A stretch of 20,226 bases of DNA from a virus. Position numbers and translations under genes: made by a program. The DNA is taken from the IMG/VR virus record IMGVR_UViG_3300025879_000142, positions 1-20,226 of that record. One strand, given 5' to 3'. Shown here one piece after another: positions 1-6,773 of the stretch (within the stretch, counting starts at the first letter, position 1; each line of letters starts with the position of its first letter). The notes under the pieces are model-generated. The model was given only the letters and a program-made list of their open reading frames with translations. It did not search any database and was not told the origin of the DNA.

Positions 1-20
1 TCACATTACGCTAAATTTAG

Positions 21-28
21 TATCTTAG
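21..28 (+). promoter_or_regulatory. Probable -7 promoter element, TATCTTAG
   Basis: TATCTTAG lies 22 bases before the ATG at 51 and resembles the TATCTTTA box found upstream of four other genes in this window. The matching TTTG element would fall at or beyond the left edge of the window, so it cannot be checked. The 5' leader would be A/T-rich with no Shine-Dalgarno sequence, as is usual in Bacteroidota. Confidence 0.45.
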
Positions 29-50
29 TAAGGAATTTAAATTCTTTATT

Positions 51-281
51 ATGAGTAAAATTACTGAAGAAGAGTTAGGGCAACTCCAAGACCAAGAGCA
101 AAAGAAAGTGCAGTTCATCCAAGAAGTAGGTGCATTAGAAGCAAGAAAGCATCAGTACCTACACGCTTTAGAGCAAGTCTTAGCAGAACAAGAAAAGACT
201 AAGACCGCACTTGAAGATAAATACGGAAAGATCAATGTCAATTTGGATGATGGGTCTTACTCTCCGATTGAGGAGGAATAA
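51..281 (+). CDS. Small coiled-coil protein of unknown function upstream of the tail fibre
   Basis: A 76-residue acidic, charged protein. Residues about 5-58 are rich in Glu, Gln, Lys and Leu with heptad-like spacing, so a single long helix or coiled coil is expected. The tail (residues 60-76) is acidic and ends in EEE. There is no signal peptide, membrane segment or cysteine. It has its own probable promoter and is followed by a hairpin terminator, so it may be transcribed separately from the fibre gene downstream. Its position next to the tail fibre suggests a virion or assembly role, but that is inference from context only. I do not recognise a named family. Confidence 0.8.
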   Translation: MSKITEEELGQLQDQEQKKVQFIQEVGALEARKHQYLHALEQVLAEQEKTKTALEDKYGKINVNLDDGSYSPIEEE

Positions 282-289
282 CAATAACG

Positions 290-316
290 GGCAGGTCTAA
301 AAAGCCTGCCTTTTTT
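290..316 (+). terminator. Intrinsic terminator or attenuator before the tail fibre gene
   Basis: A perfect 6-bp stem, GGCAGG (290-295) with CCTGCC (305-310), encloses a 9-base loop and is followed by six T. It sits only 10 bases before the tail fibre start at 327. No promoter is visible between it and that start, so it may be leaky and lower fibre expression relative to the small upstream gene. Confidence 0.8.
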
Positions 317-326
317 AAATCAACTT

Positions 327-3287
327 ATGGCAGTTAATGTTTCTAAGATACCTAATAGAAAAGACTTTGATGCAGTCAGAGAGGCTATTCTACAGGTAGA
401 TGCCAATGTATCAGAAATATTAGATGCAGAGGGACTTGTAAGTAGTGTAGCAGGTATTACAGGAGATGTATTAGTAACAGGTGATGCAGTATCTGTTAAT
501 GTAGCTACTAAGACAATCACAATAAATGCAGGTACTGCCAACGATGGGGTACTTACTATTGCACAGGGATCAGGTATTACTATATCAGATCCTAATACTT
601 TTTCAGCGAATCAATCTACGAATCGCACAATAACAATCACAAATAGTTCTCCTGACCAAATAGTTACTTGGTCGCAAGTAGGTAGTAACATAGCTATCAC
701 AGGAAACTATCCTAACTTTGCTGCTGATCTTACAGATACGGTTACTATTAGCGGTACACTTACTGCAGGTAACTTAACAACAGGAGGCACATTAACGGCT
801 ACTAATGTATCTGCTACTAATGGTACTTTTACTGACTCACTAACATTAGATGGTAAATCAGTAATTAATGAATTAAGTGCTAAGGGAGCAATTACCTTTG
901 AAGGGGTACAACAGATATCTGCTAATACAGATGCTTGGGGAGTAGAATCTCAGACTTGGGAATCTTCTACATTACCTGAAGGCACTACAAGTTTTACGAT
1001 CTTACATCAAGATACCTCTTCACAAGCTGATGTATATAACACAGGGGGTAATGTAATACAAAGCATAGGACTTGATACTTATGGTCATTTAGGCTCTATA
1101 GGCTCTACGGATTTAGACCAAAGGTATCTTGCGTTTAAGACGATATCTGTAGGTGGCACAGCCTTAGAGGCTGATGCCTACAACGATACATTAAGCATTA
1201 CTTCGAGTGACGGCATTACGCTTACTACGGGTAATGACTCTTTTAATATTGCAGGGGATGATAAGTTCAAGTTTATCTATACCTCTAATGATAATAATAC
1301 TGCTATACCTGACCAATTCAACGACACACTTACATTCTTAGGTTCAGGTGCAGTATCTGTTACTAAGAGTGCTACTGAGAACGAAATCAGATTTGGATTA
1401 GCAGTATCTGATATACGCTTTGAGGATGGTATTAGAGTATCAAGAGGATTTGTTTATTATGTGGGTAGCTCTGAAACAGTACCTACTGCAACTCCTACGG
1501 GTTCTACTTTTGACTTTACTTCTGACCTATTAACCATTAATGATTCAGACTTTAGCCTTACGCCTCCAATTACAGGATACAATCTTACTACTTACTATAT
1601 AGCAAGATTCACTTCAAGAGATGAGGGTGCAGGAACTACGGAATCAAGAAGCGTAACTTATTCTGCTATTGAAGATGCTACAGGATTCGAAAGTCCTGTT
1701 ACATTCAATGCTTTAACAGAGGGTCTTGGTAGTAAAGGATTCTCTATTATTGATGGAGGTAATATCAAGACGGGTATTATTCAGTCTATAGGAATCAATA
1801 GAGCGAATTTTGATGCAGGTACTTCTGTATTTACTCAAAGAGGCTCTTTCTTTGACTTAGGTAGCGGAGATATAGTAACACCAAACTTTAGCATAACAAG
1901 CGGTAATGCGGTTATGAGAGGGGTGTTTATAGCAGGTGATGGAACAGAGGTTAGTCCTGATGATATTATCGCTGCTCAAGCCTCTGCCGATGCTGCTCAG
2001 TCTACCGCAGATAGTGCTTCAACTGCTGCGAGTAATGCTCAATCTGATGCTGATGCTGCACAAACAACTGCTGATAATGCAGCTACCGCAGCAAGCAACG
2101 CTCAATCAACAGCAGACACAGCTAAGAATACTACAGACAAGTTAGAGAATGCATTTGCTACAATTAGCAATGATGTAATAGCAATACACGAACAGGGAGT
2201 TACTCCTGATTATGATGATGCAGATACTCCGTTCTATGTAGATAGTTCAGGTAACTTTAGTTTGGGTCAGAAGTTGTTATTTAACGGAACTAATTTAAAT
2301 GTAACAGGACAAATTACCGTTCAATCAGGTTCTACAATATCTTCAGACACTTTAATTGATGGAGAGGCTGCTTCAGTAATTAATACCAATGCTTCTAATG
2401 GTAATACAGCGTACGGAACTACTACTGACTTAGAAGATGTAGTTTTTATAACCTCTACTAAAATATATCAGGGTGCAGGTAACTTTGGTCTTGCAGATAC
2501 AGGGTTCTATCTTGATGATGCAGGTCAGTTCTCACTAAAGGACAAACTATCATTCAATGGAACTACCTTAACTGTTGATGGTAATGGTACTTTTACAGGT
2601 ACTTTAAATGCAGGAGATGTTACTATTCAAGAGGATGAGATTGTAGTTGACAACACAAGCGGAAGCAATATTACTTCTAAAATATCGTTTACTCAGTCCT
2701 CAACAGAAGTAGGTACGATAAAGGGTGGTAATGTAGCAGGAGGCACTGTATTTGGTGGTTTGTCTCTTGAGAGTTTAGGAGACAGATTAGAGATTAAAAA
2801 CTCTGATGCTGTAAATATAGAAGCCAACTATCTGTTTAACACAGGTAGGCTATACTATACTATGGAGGCTACTCAGATAAACAACCTTGCTGCTTTACCT
2901 GTACTGAAGTTTGATACTGCGGTAACAACCAATACTCCTTCGAGAGTAGTTACTGCTGAAATTACCGTTGGATTTACAGATGCAGGAGTTCCTAAATACT
3001 ATAAGGCTATTTATGTAAAGACATATATTCTATTAGTAGCACCTGATGGTTATCAAATGTCAAGTAGCTTTAAGAAATATGAAGAGGGAGATACAGGTCT
3101 TGGTATCAATGTAAGTACAGGTGGAACTTATGGTGAGTTCTTTATTGTAACTAACAACACAGGTTCTACTTCTAATGTTCAAATAAGCGTAGAGGTAAAA
3201 GGTAGGTTTGCTACCTATGATGAGGCACTACAATATTTAGACAATGGCTACTCAGGACCATTAGGAACAATAGGAACTATTTTGTAA
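327..3287 (+). CDS. Tail fibre / receptor-binding protein
   Basis: A 986-residue protein, the largest in the window. It is built of Thr-, Ser-, Gly- and Asn-rich beta repeats of the GTLTAGNLTTGGTLTATN type (residues about 135-170), typical of trimeric phage fibres. Residues about 548-605 form an Ala-rich alpha-helical coiled coil with repeated A-D-A-A-Q-S/T-T-A-D units. Next come two similar modules starting near residues 633 and 724, each with F-Y-x-D, F-S-L, K-L-x-F-N-G-T and L-x-V. The last 140 residues look like a globular tip. No enzymatic domain or chaperone domain is apparent. It is followed at once by the lysis genes, a usual place for the last structural gene of a tailed phage. The role is inferred from composition, length and context. 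Confidence 0.85.
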   Translation: MAVNVSKIPNRKDFDAVREAILQVDANVSEILDAEGLVSSVAGITGDVLVTGDAVSVNVATKTITINAGTANDGVLTIAQGSGITISDPNTFSANQSTNRTITITNSSPDQIVTWSQVGSNIAITGNYPNFAADLTDTVTISGTLTAGNLTTGGTLTATNVSATNGTFTDSLTLDGKSVINELSAKGAITFEGVQQISANTDAWGVESQTWESSTLPEGTTSFTILHQDTSSQADVYNTGGNVIQSIGLDTYGHLGSIGSTDLDQRYLAFKTISVGGTALEADAYNDTLSITSSDGITLTTGNDSFNIAGDDKFKFIYTSNDNNTAIPDQFNDTLTFLGSGAVSVTKSATENEIRFGLAVSDIRFEDGIRVSRGFVYYVGSSETVPTATPTGSTFDFTSDLLTINDSDFSLTPPITGYNLTTYYIARFTSRDEGAGTTESRSVTYSAIEDATGFESPVTFNALTEGLGSKGFSIIDGGNIKTGIIQSIGINRANFDAGTSVFTQRGSFFDLGSGDIVTPNFSITSGNAVMRGVFIAGDGTEVSPDDIIAAQASADAAQSTADSASTAASNAQSDADAAQTTADNAATAASNAQSTADTAKNTTDKLENAFATISNDVIAIHEQGVTPDYDDADTPFYVDSSGNFSLGQKLLFNGTNLNVTGQITVQSGSTISSDTLIDGEAASVINTNASNGNTAYGTTTDLEDVVFITSTKIYQGAGNFGLADTGFYLDDAGQFSLKDKLSFNGTTLTVDGNGTFTGTLNAGDVTIQEDEIVVDNTSGSNITSKISFTQSSTEVGTIKGGNVAGGTVFGGLSLESLGDRLEIKNSDAVNIEANYLFNTGRLYYTMEATQINNLAALPVLKFDTAVTTNTPSRVVTAEITVGFTDAGVPKYYKAIYVKTYILLVAPDGYQMSSSFKKYEEGDTGLGINVSTGGTYGEFFIVTNNTGSTSNVQISVEVKGRFATYDEALQYLDNGYSGPLGTIGTIL

Positions 3288-3306
3288 ATGCTAAAATAAA
3301 ATCAAC

Positions 3307-3318
3307 ATTCGTTATATA
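3307..3318 (+). promoter_or_regulatory. ATTCGTTATATA motif, candidate phage-specific promoter of the lysis genes
   Basis: The 12-base string ATTCGTTATATA is found again exactly at 11542-11553, and with one change at 18131-18142. All three lie just before the first gene of a block. Here it stands 14 bases before the ATG at 3333. It is unlike the TATCTTTA boxes of other genes in the window. Use by the phage sigma-like factor (7864-8343) is a hypothesis. Confidence 0.45.
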
Positions 3319-3332
3319 TATAAATAAAGACA

Positions 3333-3530
3333 ATGACTATTGACAGTAAAATATCATTCTTTGCAGGGTACATCTTTACAGCAGTATCTTCAGTTAGTTT
3401 GTTAGGATTTTTAAATGCAGCGATTATAGGTCTTATTGGGGGGTTCTTTGGACTCTTAGGTAAGGAAGTTTATTATTATGTGAAAGGAGAAATAAAAGAC
3501 AAGATCAATGACCGCTCCAAAACTAAATGA
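3333..3530 (+). CDS. Small membrane protein, possible holin-type lysis protein
   Basis: A 65-residue protein whose residues about 7-43 are hydrophobic and glycine-rich (FFAGYIFTAVSS, then FLNAAIIGLIGGFFGLLG), enough for two short membrane helices. The C-terminal 20 residues are strongly charged (Lys, Asp, Glu, Arg). This topology, the small size and the position just before a spanin-like protein and an endolysin fit a holin or lysis accessory protein. The ATTCGTTATATA motif lies directly upstream. The next gene starts inside it (23-base overlap). Function is inferred from context; no family was recognised. Confidence 0.75.
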   Translation: MTIDSKISFFAGYIFTAVSSVSLLGFLNAAIIGLIGGFFGLLGKEVYYYVKGEIKDKINDRSKTK

Positions 3531-3789
3531 TGATAGTAGCTTATCAATAAACATCAAGTGGCTCATTCAGATAGTTATCTTAGTGGGTACTGCGGTTTAC
3601 TTGTACTTTGGACTTGAGAACCGAATTGCAGATAACGAAGATGAGTTAAAGAGTTTAAGATACAATCAGAACACTTACATATTCCCTGACATTAGAGTAT
3701 TAGAAAATGAGGTTATAGACTTTAAACTTGAAAGGGAGAGAGTTAGAAAAGATATACAGAGGCTAAGAGAAATAATAAACGAACGATGA
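3508..3789 (+). CDS. Single-pass membrane protein with coiled-coil tail, spanin-like
   Basis: A 93-residue protein with one membrane helix at residues about 18-36, followed by a long charged helical region (about 37-93) rich in Glu, Arg, Asp and Lys with heptad-like spacing. An N-terminal membrane anchor with an alpha-helical periplasmic domain is the layout of inner-membrane spanin subunits. It lies immediately before the endolysin, whose ATG overlaps its stop by four bases. I saw no lipobox-bearing o-spanin nested in it, so the spanin assignment is only a suggestion from topology and neighbours. Confidence 0.75.
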   Translation: MTAPKLNDDSSLSINIKWLIQIVILVGTAVYLYFGLENRIADNEDELKSLRYNQNTYIFPDIRVLENEVIDFKLERERVRKDIQRLREIINER

Positions 3790-4139
3790 GAAATTTTAAG
3801 TACGCAGAGTTTGACTCACCTGATGAAAAAGGTAGTGGTAAAAAAATGGACAAGGGTCTATTAAAGATGCTTGACCAAGCAAGGGATCTATACGGAAGCC
3901 CTATGACTATTACCTCAGGTTATCGAACAGAAGAGCATAATGAAAAAGTAGGAGGCAAGAAACACTCAAGCCACCTAAAAGGGTTAGCAGCAGACATAGC
4001 TTGTGATAACTCTACAGATCGATATAACCTTATAGATTCTTTAATGAAAGTAGGGTTTAATAGAATAGGTATTGCAGATACTTTTATTCATGTGGACATT
4101 GACCTTGATAAGGCACCTTTTGTAATTTGGACATACTAA
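3786..4139 (+). CDS. Endolysin, M15 family D-Ala-D-Ala type zinc peptidase
   Basis: A 117-residue compact peptidase predicted to cut the peptide cross-links of host peptidoglycan at lysis. Motifs of the M15 family are visible: T-S-G-Y-R (residues 43-47), then S-S-H-L-K-G-L-A-A-D (61-70), giving zinc ligands His63 and Asp70, and F-I-H-V-D (100-104), giving the third ligand, His102. The length is usual for a single-domain M15 phage endolysin, with no cell-wall binding domain. There is no signal peptide, so release must depend on a holin. It overlaps the preceding membrane protein gene by four bases and is followed one base later by a holin-like gene. Confidence 0.92.
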   Translation: MRNFKYAEFDSPDEKGSGKKMDKGLLKMLDQARDLYGSPMTITSGYRTEEHNEKVGGKKHSSHLKGLAADIACDNSTDRYNLIDSLMKVGFNRIGIADTFIHVDIDLDKAPFVIWTY

Positions 4140-4140
4140 G

Positions 4141-4560
4141 ATGAAGAAACCTTTTAAAGAAACAAAAATTGGTAAGCTACTCGGTAAAGCTACAGGACTA
4201 TTGCCTGAAGAAGGGATCTTGGGGGTTGTAAAGAACCTTATAGATAACGACGAAGAATTGACTCCTGAAGAAAAAGCAGAGGCTAAGAAGTGGGCTACAG
4301 AAGCGTATAAAGCAGAAGTAGAAGATAGAGATTCTGCAAGACAGAGAGAGGTAGGGGTAGCTAACTCAGGTAAGAAAGATCACCTCATGTTTATAACAGG
4401 AATTGTAGGTTTATCAGCCTTTGTGTTTATGATCTACGCAACTGTATATGAGCCAACTGCATTAGATAACGACCTTTTTGTTCACCTAATGGGTATGATT
4501 GAAGGAGTAGTAGTGTCAAATATTTTTGCCTATTACTTTGGTACTTCTTACAAAAATTAG
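4141..4560 (+). CDS. Holin-like membrane protein
   Basis: A 139-residue protein with a charged N-terminal half (residues about 40-78, rich in Glu, Lys and Ala) and two hydrophobic helices, at about 81-102 (ITGIVGLSAFVFMIYATVY) and 113-133 (HLMGMIEGVVVSNIFAYYF). It resembles proteins of marine phages that share the D-R-D-S-A-R-x-R-E and G-M-I-E-G-V-V-x-S-N-I-F-A-Y-Y-F-G motifs and are usually called holins. The start directly follows the endolysin stop. Function rests on topology, recalled resemblance and position in the lysis cassette. Confidence 0.8.
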   Translation: MKKPFKETKIGKLLGKATGLLPEEGILGVVKNLIDNDEELTPEEKAEAKKWATEAYKAEVEDRDSARQREVGVANSGKKDHLMFITGIVGLSAFVFMIYATVYEPTALDNDLFVHLMGMIEGVVVSNIFAYYFGTSYKN

Positions 4561-4567
4561 TATTTTC

Positions 4568-4623
4568 TACTTATATATATTATATATATAGTTATATAGT
4601 ATATATACTAATATTATATATAT
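4568..4623 (+). promoter_or_regulatory. AT-only tract with a 14-base palindrome before the next gene
   Basis: Almost every base is A or T in TATATA-type runs. Within it TAGTATATATACTA (4597-4610) is a perfect palindrome, and GTTATATA (4591-4598) matches the core of the ATTCGTTATATA motif. The tract marks the boundary between the late lysis genes and the next gene block and runs directly into the ATG at 4624. It could be a promoter, a protein-binding site or an easily melted origin element; the sequence alone does not decide. Confidence 0.5.
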
Positions 4624-4878
4624 ATGAGCGATATGGAAATTCAGGAGTTTACAGACAAGATATTAAGCTATAAAACTTATAGCGACAAGAGAAAAGTAGA
4701 TGCTTTGTTACATAAGGTAGCTACTATGTGGGCACACACAGGTACAGACTCTACTAAAAGCGAGATACAACAAGTACGCAAAAACTCAAGAGCCATATAT
4801 CGTGCTATTAAGCAGATAGATCCAAGATTCGGTGAATCACTACTAAGAACCGAGGACAAGGACTATGGCAAAGCGTAA
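4624..4878 (+). CDS. Hypothetical protein upstream of NinG
   Basis: An 84-residue, mainly helical, charged protein with no cysteine, membrane segment or recognised motif. Its ATG is the end of an AT repeat (TATATATATG); a second ATG nine bases further in is an alternative start. The reading frame overlaps the NinG-like gene by 14 bases, which suggests co-translation and perhaps a shared role in recombination. No function can be assigned. Confidence 0.75.
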   Translation: MSDMEIQEFTDKILSYKTYSDKRKVDALLHKVATMWAHTGTDSTKSEIQQVRKNSRAIYRAIKQIDPRFGESLLRTEDKDYGKA

Positions 4879-5248
4879 ACCTACAAGAAGCCACTTAGTT
4901 AAGAAGTTAGACACAGTATTCTCTCAGTATATACGAAGAAGATATGCTCAGGGAGATATAGCTACTTGCGTTACTTGTGGTAAAAAGGATCATTGGAAAA
5001 GAATGGATGCAGGACATTTCATGAGTCGCAAACACTATGCAACTCGATGGGATGAAGATAATGTACAGGTACAATGTAAATCTTGTAACCTATACAATCA
5101 GGGTGAGCAGTATAAGTATTCTATATTCTTGGGATCCGAGAAAGCTGAGGAATTACTTAGGAAGAGCAGAGAAACAGTTAAGTTCTCAGGATATGATCTA
5201 AACATGATGATAGAAAAATATCAGAAAAAACTTGCAGAGATGGACTAA
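4865..5248 (+). CDS. ninG: NinG-like recombination protein
   Basis: A 127-residue protein of the lambda NinG type (known in lambda as Rap, an endonuclease acting on recombination intermediates). It has a basic N-terminus, C-V-T-C-G-K (Cys35 and Cys38), D-A-G-H-F-M-S-R (residues 48-55) and V-Q-C-K-S-C-N (Cys71 and Cys74), the HNH-like zinc-binding core of the family. The C-terminal third is helical. It is shorter than lambda NinG (about 200 residues) but keeps the core. The preceding gene overlaps it, and a Bacteroidota-type promoter lies across its 3' end, directed at a probable small RNA. Confidence 0.88.
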   Translation: MAKRKPTRSHLVKKLDTVFSQYIRRRYAQGDIATCVTCGKKDHWKRMDAGHFMSRKHYATRWDEDNVQVQCKSCNLYNQGEQYKYSIFLGSEKAEELLRKSRETVKFSGYDLNMMIEKYQKKLAEMD

Positions 5249-5262
5249 TTGATATATATTTG
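5232..5262 (+). promoter_or_regulatory. Bacteroidota consensus promoter (TTG-N20-TATATTTG)
   Basis: TTG (5232-5234), a 20-base spacer and TATATTTG (5255-5262) match the TTTG/TAnnTTTG consensus of Bacteroidota primary sigma factors. Transcription would begin near 5266-5269, just past the NinG stop, and would meet the terminator at 5310-5341. This layout suggests a short stand-alone RNA. Confidence 0.6.
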
Positions 5263-5265
5263 AGT

Positions 5266-5341
5266 ATCTGTCTTATTGTCCCCTAACAATAGTTCTCCTA
5301 TGTTAAGAAGAGGTTGCCCTAATAGGTAGCCTCTTTTTTTT
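5266..5341 (+). ncRNA. Probable small non-coding RNA of about 75 nt
   Basis: The segment lies between a consensus promoter and a strong terminator and holds no convincing open reading frame. It contains ATCTGTCTT, then a hairpin TATTGT-CCCCTA-ACAATA, then the terminator hairpin. A second segment at 18040-18105 has the same layout, also begins with ATCTGTCTT, and ends with a similar A-GAAGAGG terminator stem. No known RNA family was recognised. An alternative is that this is an attenuated leader for the gene starting at 5407. Confidence 0.45.
5310..5341 (+). terminator. Intrinsic terminator
   Basis: A 9-bp stem, GAGGTTGCC (5310-5318) with GGTAGCCTC (5325-5333), including two G-U pairs and a 6-base loop, followed by eight T. 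It ends transcription entering from the NinG operon and from the promoter at 5232-5262. Confidence 0.88.
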
Positions 5342-5350
5342 GTTTAACAT

Positions 5351-5381
5351 TTTGAGTATTAAAAAATTTTAATTATCTTTA
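5351..5381 (+). promoter_or_regulatory. Promoter TTTG-N19-TATCTTTA for the replication block
   Basis: TTTG (5351-5354), 19 bases, TATCTTTA (5374-5381). The same elements with the same 19-base spacing occur at 16495-16525 and 17429-17459. Transcription should start near 5386-5389, so the ATG at 5386 would be at or before the transcript start; the next in-frame ATG, at 5407, is preceded by an A-rich leader like those of the other two genes. Confidence 0.75.
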
Positions 5382-5406
5382 AGACATGATTCTAAAAGAC
5401 AATAAG

Positions 5407-5742
5407 ATGACAAAGATTAACTTAAAAGATTCTGTATTTACAGAAGATGATGTACCATTCGTGAGTACACACAAAGTAGGTAGTCTGTATGACATTACCT
5501 ATTATGATTTAGTAGCGATCTTAGGAGAGCCTACTTACAACACCGCATCTGCGGATGATAAAGTCCAAAAGGAATGGGTATTAGAATTTGAGGGTTCTTA
5601 CTTCACGATCTATGATTGGAAAACATACGATCAGGACTACACTATTAACTCTTTAACTACTTGGTCAGTAGGAGGTACTGCTCATAGTACACCATGGATG
5701 GAACTTTGTGAACTAATACATTCTCAGAAAGATGACCTATAG
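5407..5742 (+). CDS. Conserved phage protein of unknown function, first gene of the replication block
   Basis: A 111-residue protein from the chosen start. It resembles a widespread small phage protein with the pattern L-x-x-x-x-G-E-P, then K-V-x-x-E-W-V-L-E-F, then T-I-Y-D-W-K and a C-terminal W-S-V-G-G; its function is not known to me. An ATG seven codons upstream (5386) is possible but sits on the expected transcription start of the TATCTTTA promoter. The leader before 5407 (AAAAGACAATAAG) closely matches that before the gene at 17481 (AAAACAATAAGAC), so 5407 is preferred. It overlaps the next gene by 11 bases. Confidence 0.8.
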   Translation: MTKINLKDSVFTEDDVPFVSTHKVGSLYDITYYDLVAILGEPTYNTASADDKVQKEWVLEFEGSYFTIYDWKTYDQDYTINSLTTWSVGGTAHSTPWMELCELIHSQKDDL

Positions 5743-5941
5743 TGAGGATGTAAACAGAGTAAAAGGTTACGAAGAAGCAAGAATCGAAGCCTTAGAAAAA
5801 GAAGTAAAACGACTTAATGAGGTTTTATCTATATCATATAAAGAGATAGAAGGACTGAATGAGGTTTTAGATAAAAAAGAAGCTGAGATTATTCAGTTAG
5901 TACTTAGACTTAATTATTATAAAAACGCAGACAATGGCTAA
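5732..5941 (+). CDS. Small coiled-coil protein
   Basis: A 69-residue protein, almost all a predicted helix rich in Glu, Lys and Leu with heptad spacing from residue about 10 to 60 (for example E-A-L-E-K-E-V-K-R-L-N-E-V-L). It has no membrane segment or cysteine. It overlaps the genes on both sides (11 and 8 bases), so it is translated as part of the same operon. Function unknown; proteins of this kind in phage replication blocks are often accessory and poorly conserved. Confidence 0.7.
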   Translation: MTYSEDVNRVKGYEEARIEALEKEVKRLNEVLSISYKEIEGLNEVLDKKEAEIIQLVLRLNYYKNADNG

Positions 5942-6377
5942 AACACTAAGGGGTAACATTAACCACATTGAACAGAAACAGGATTATTCTAACAACTATG
6001 GAAACTACCATAATTGGCAGGTGATCCTAAAGAGCGGAGAAGTTTTATACTTCCTGACTAAGGAGGGCTATCCATTTAAGCATGGAGTAGGAGAAGAGAT
6101 CTACTATCAACTTAAGAACGAAGAAACGGGTAATGCTAAACTTGTAGATGCACCTGAAGAACAACCTCAGCAGAGTTTTAAGAAACCTGCGTATGTTCAG
6201 CAAATTCCATCTAAACCTTTTAGTGGTCAAAGTAAGGCACCTGATACGCAAACCTCTATTATAAGACAATCGAGTCTAAAAGCAGCTATTGAGTTTCATG
6301 GTACAGACAAGATTAGCAGAGTAGAAGAGGTTTTGAATACGGCAAGAATTTTTGTAGAATTTGTAAATAATGGATAA
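5934..6377 (+). CDS. Possible OB-fold DNA-binding protein
   Basis: A 147-residue protein. The N-terminal 60 residues read like a small beta barrel, with N-W-Q-V-I-L-K-S-G-E-V-L-Y-F-L-T-K and P-F-K-H-G-V-G-E-E-I-Y-Y. A Pro/Gln/Lys-rich linker (about 72-105) follows, then a helical C-terminus with S-I-I-R-Q-S-S-L-K-A-A-I-E-F-H and A-R-I-F-V-E-F-V, which I recall from marine phage proteins of the replication region. It lies next to the DUF3127 SSB-like gene (8-base overlap by the longest frame). An ssDNA-binding or replication accessory role is inferred, not shown. Confidence 0.6.
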   Translation: MAKTLRGNINHIEQKQDYSNNYGNYHNWQVILKSGEVLYFLTKEGYPFKHGVGEEIYYQLKNEETGNAKLVDAPEEQPQQSFKKPAYVQQIPSKPFSGQSKAPDTQTSIIRQSSLKAAIEFHGTDKISRVEEVLNTARIFVEFVNNG

Positions 6378-6378
6378 C

Positions 6379-6720
6379 ATGGAATTAGAAGGAGTTATTA
6401 AACTTATAGACAAGACTCAGTCTTTTGGAGATAAGGGTTTTCAGAAAAGGGATCTTGTATTAACTACTGAGGAGAAGTACCCACAAGATGTATTGATTCA
6501 GTTTGCACAGGATAAGTGCGAGGTGTTGGACAAGTACAAGGTGGGAGAGAGAGTAAAGATTGGTATTAACATAGGTGGTAGAGCATGGACAAAGGATGGA
6601 GTTACAAAGTACTTTAACACTATCAAAGGATGGAGAATTGAGTCAAGTGAGAAGCAAGAGGTAGAGGCAGTAACCTCTTCGCAATTTGCACCTGACAGAG
6701 ATGAGGATCTACCATTTTAA
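6379..6720 (+). CDS. DUF3127 family SSB-like protein
   Basis: A protein of 113 residues from the start chosen at 6379 (116 from the ATG at 6370). It has the DUF3127 pattern common in Bacteroidota and their phages: an initial M-E-L-E-G-x-I-K-L-I, then F-Q-K-R-D-L-V-L-T-T-E-E, then Y-K-V-G-E-R-V-K-I, and a final W-R-I. This is an OB-fold-like domain. The C-terminus is D-E-D-L-P-F, which matches the acidic tip of bacterial SSB proteins that recruits replication partners. The likely role is coating single-stranded DNA beside the helicase encoded next. The start at 6379 follows the upstream stop and fits the family N-terminus. Confidence 0.82.
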   Translation: MELEGVIKLIDKTQSFGDKGFQKRDLVLTTEEKYPQDVLIQFAQDKCEVLDKYKVGERVKIGINIGGRAWTKDGVTKYFNTIKGWRIESSEKQEVEAVTSSQFAPDRDEDLPF

Positions 6721-6722
6721 CT

Positions 6723-6748
6723 GAGGGGGGACTATGTCCCCTCTTTTT
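6723..6748 (+). terminator. Intrinsic terminator after the DUF3127 gene
   Basis: GAGG and GGAC on the left arm, with a two-G bulge, pair with GTCCCCTC on the right arm over a 3-base loop, followed by five T. It separates the SSB-like gene from the helicase gene, which therefore needs its own promoter or read-through. Confidence 0.75.
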
Positions 6749-6750
6749 AT

Positions 6751-6758
6751 TATCTTAA
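6751..6758 (+). promoter_or_regulatory. Possible -7 element TATCTTAA before the helicase
   Basis: TATCTTAA lies 15 bases before the ATG at 6774 and the leader ACCAAAAACAACCG resembles the leader of the gene at 16557. There is no TTTG at the usual 19-base distance, because the terminator hairpin occupies that place, so the promoter may be weak or may depend on another factor. Confidence 0.35.
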
Positions 6759-6773
6759 TACCAAAAACAACCG

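Noticed and set aside
320-541. Reverse-strand frames here and at about 20 other places (for example 4677-4859, 10598-10843, 16941-17240)
   Set aside because: All lie entirely within convincing + strand genes, lack promoters, and have the composition of complementary-strand shadows. I found no gene on the - strand.
1936-2145. Open frame of 69 codons on the + strand inside the tail fibre gene
   Set aside because: It is the out-of-frame reading of the repetitive Ala-rich coiled-coil codons. It has no independent start context and its composition (Leu, Met, Gln) is that of a shadow frame.
327-3287. Diversity-generating retroelement targeting the tail fibre
   Set aside because: No reverse transcriptase gene and no template repeat with adenine-specific changes were seen in the window.
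5263-5309. Riboswitch before the gene at 5407
   Set aside because: The hairpin is too small for any known riboswitch class, and the terminator is followed by a separate promoter, which fits an independent small RNA better.
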